A stretch of 19,755 nt of DNA from 2-01-FULL-51-21 sp964348955 (GTDB taxonomy: Bacteria > Patescibacteriota > Minisyncoccia > Phycocordibacterales > 2-01-FULL-51-21): positions 1 through 19,755 of the forward strand of contig CAYGEN010000011.1 of the NCBI GenBank assembly GCA_964348955.1. Reading direction: 5' to 3'. Position numbers and translations under genes: made by a program. The notes under the pieces are model-generated. The model had not been told where the DNA came from and made no database searches. It saw nothing but the letters and a program-made list of their open reading frames with translations. Below, one piece after another: positions 19,749 through 19,755 of the stretch (the stretch's first letter is position 1; each line of letters begins with the position of its first letter).

Positions 19749-19755
19749 ATTATAC

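Noticed and set aside
1..19755. tRNA, rRNA or known riboswitch genes
   Set aside because: I looked in the gaps (50-602, 1500-1790, 5165-5356 and shorter ones) and saw no cloverleaf, rRNA signature or familiar riboswitch core.

Overview
The window looks like part of a Candidatus Patescibacteria (CPR) genome, probably of the Parcubacteria branch. This rests on recognised families rather than a search: a DUF5671 membrane protein, a DUF8128-like membrane protein, a sigma-region-4/HARE-HTH protein, a DUF7282 protein and an IS481-type transposase remnant. Between 1975 and 19748 every intact gene is on the minus strand and genes are tightly packed. One run of 10 Ns at 12544-12553 marks a scaffold join.

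Layout. (1) 1-1752 is an accessory block. The start of one minus-strand gene (1-50) and a complete 299-aa gene of unknown function (603-1499) each sit behind the same 58-bp promoter/operator repeat (57/58 identical). Each also has a long 5' leader with hairpins whose stems covary. Between the two units lie a terminator and a cluster of palindromes. (2) 1791-1988 is an IS481-like transposase remnant. (3) 1975-5911 holds an EamA half-transporter, a MazG-like pyrophosphohydrolase, a family-4-like uracil-DNA glycosylase without its iron-sulfur cysteines, protein-isoaspartate methyltransferase, a frameshifted O6-alkylguanine methyltransferase, a PD-(D/E)XK nuclease and a secreted or anchored DUF7282 protein. 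(4) 5960-16981 holds an ATP-cone/restriction-endonuclease fusion, mnmA, mltG, the DUF8128-like protein, the sigma4/HARE regulator, leuS, the DUF5671 protein, ychF and a small membrane protein. (5) 17054-17848 is a RAYT (IS200-like, REP-associated) element. (6) 17849-19748 is an AT-rich restriction-modification fragment: HTH controller, zinc-ribbon-like protein, and a type III DNA methyltransferase truncated at the RAYT element.

How the genes fit together. The central block mixes translation and tRNA modification (leuS, mnmA, ychF), cell wall and envelope (mltG and the DUF8128-like gene, joined by an ATGA overlap) and damage control (UDG, MazG, Pcm, the decayed MGMT, nucleases). Several genes share one start architecture: a -10 element (TATAC-type or TATCGT) followed by exactly 6 nt and then ATG. 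This predicts leaderless mRNAs. The first-block genes are the opposite, with leaders of about 150 and 210 nt.

Most notable: a complete Nudix hydrolase domain inserted in the LeuRS editing domain; the duplicated promoter plus covarying structured leader; the cysteine-less UDG; and twin 18-bp palindromes in front of udg and pcm. The N gap inside leuS is an assembly artefact: merging the 9-bp overlap at its edges restores one 949-aa frame.
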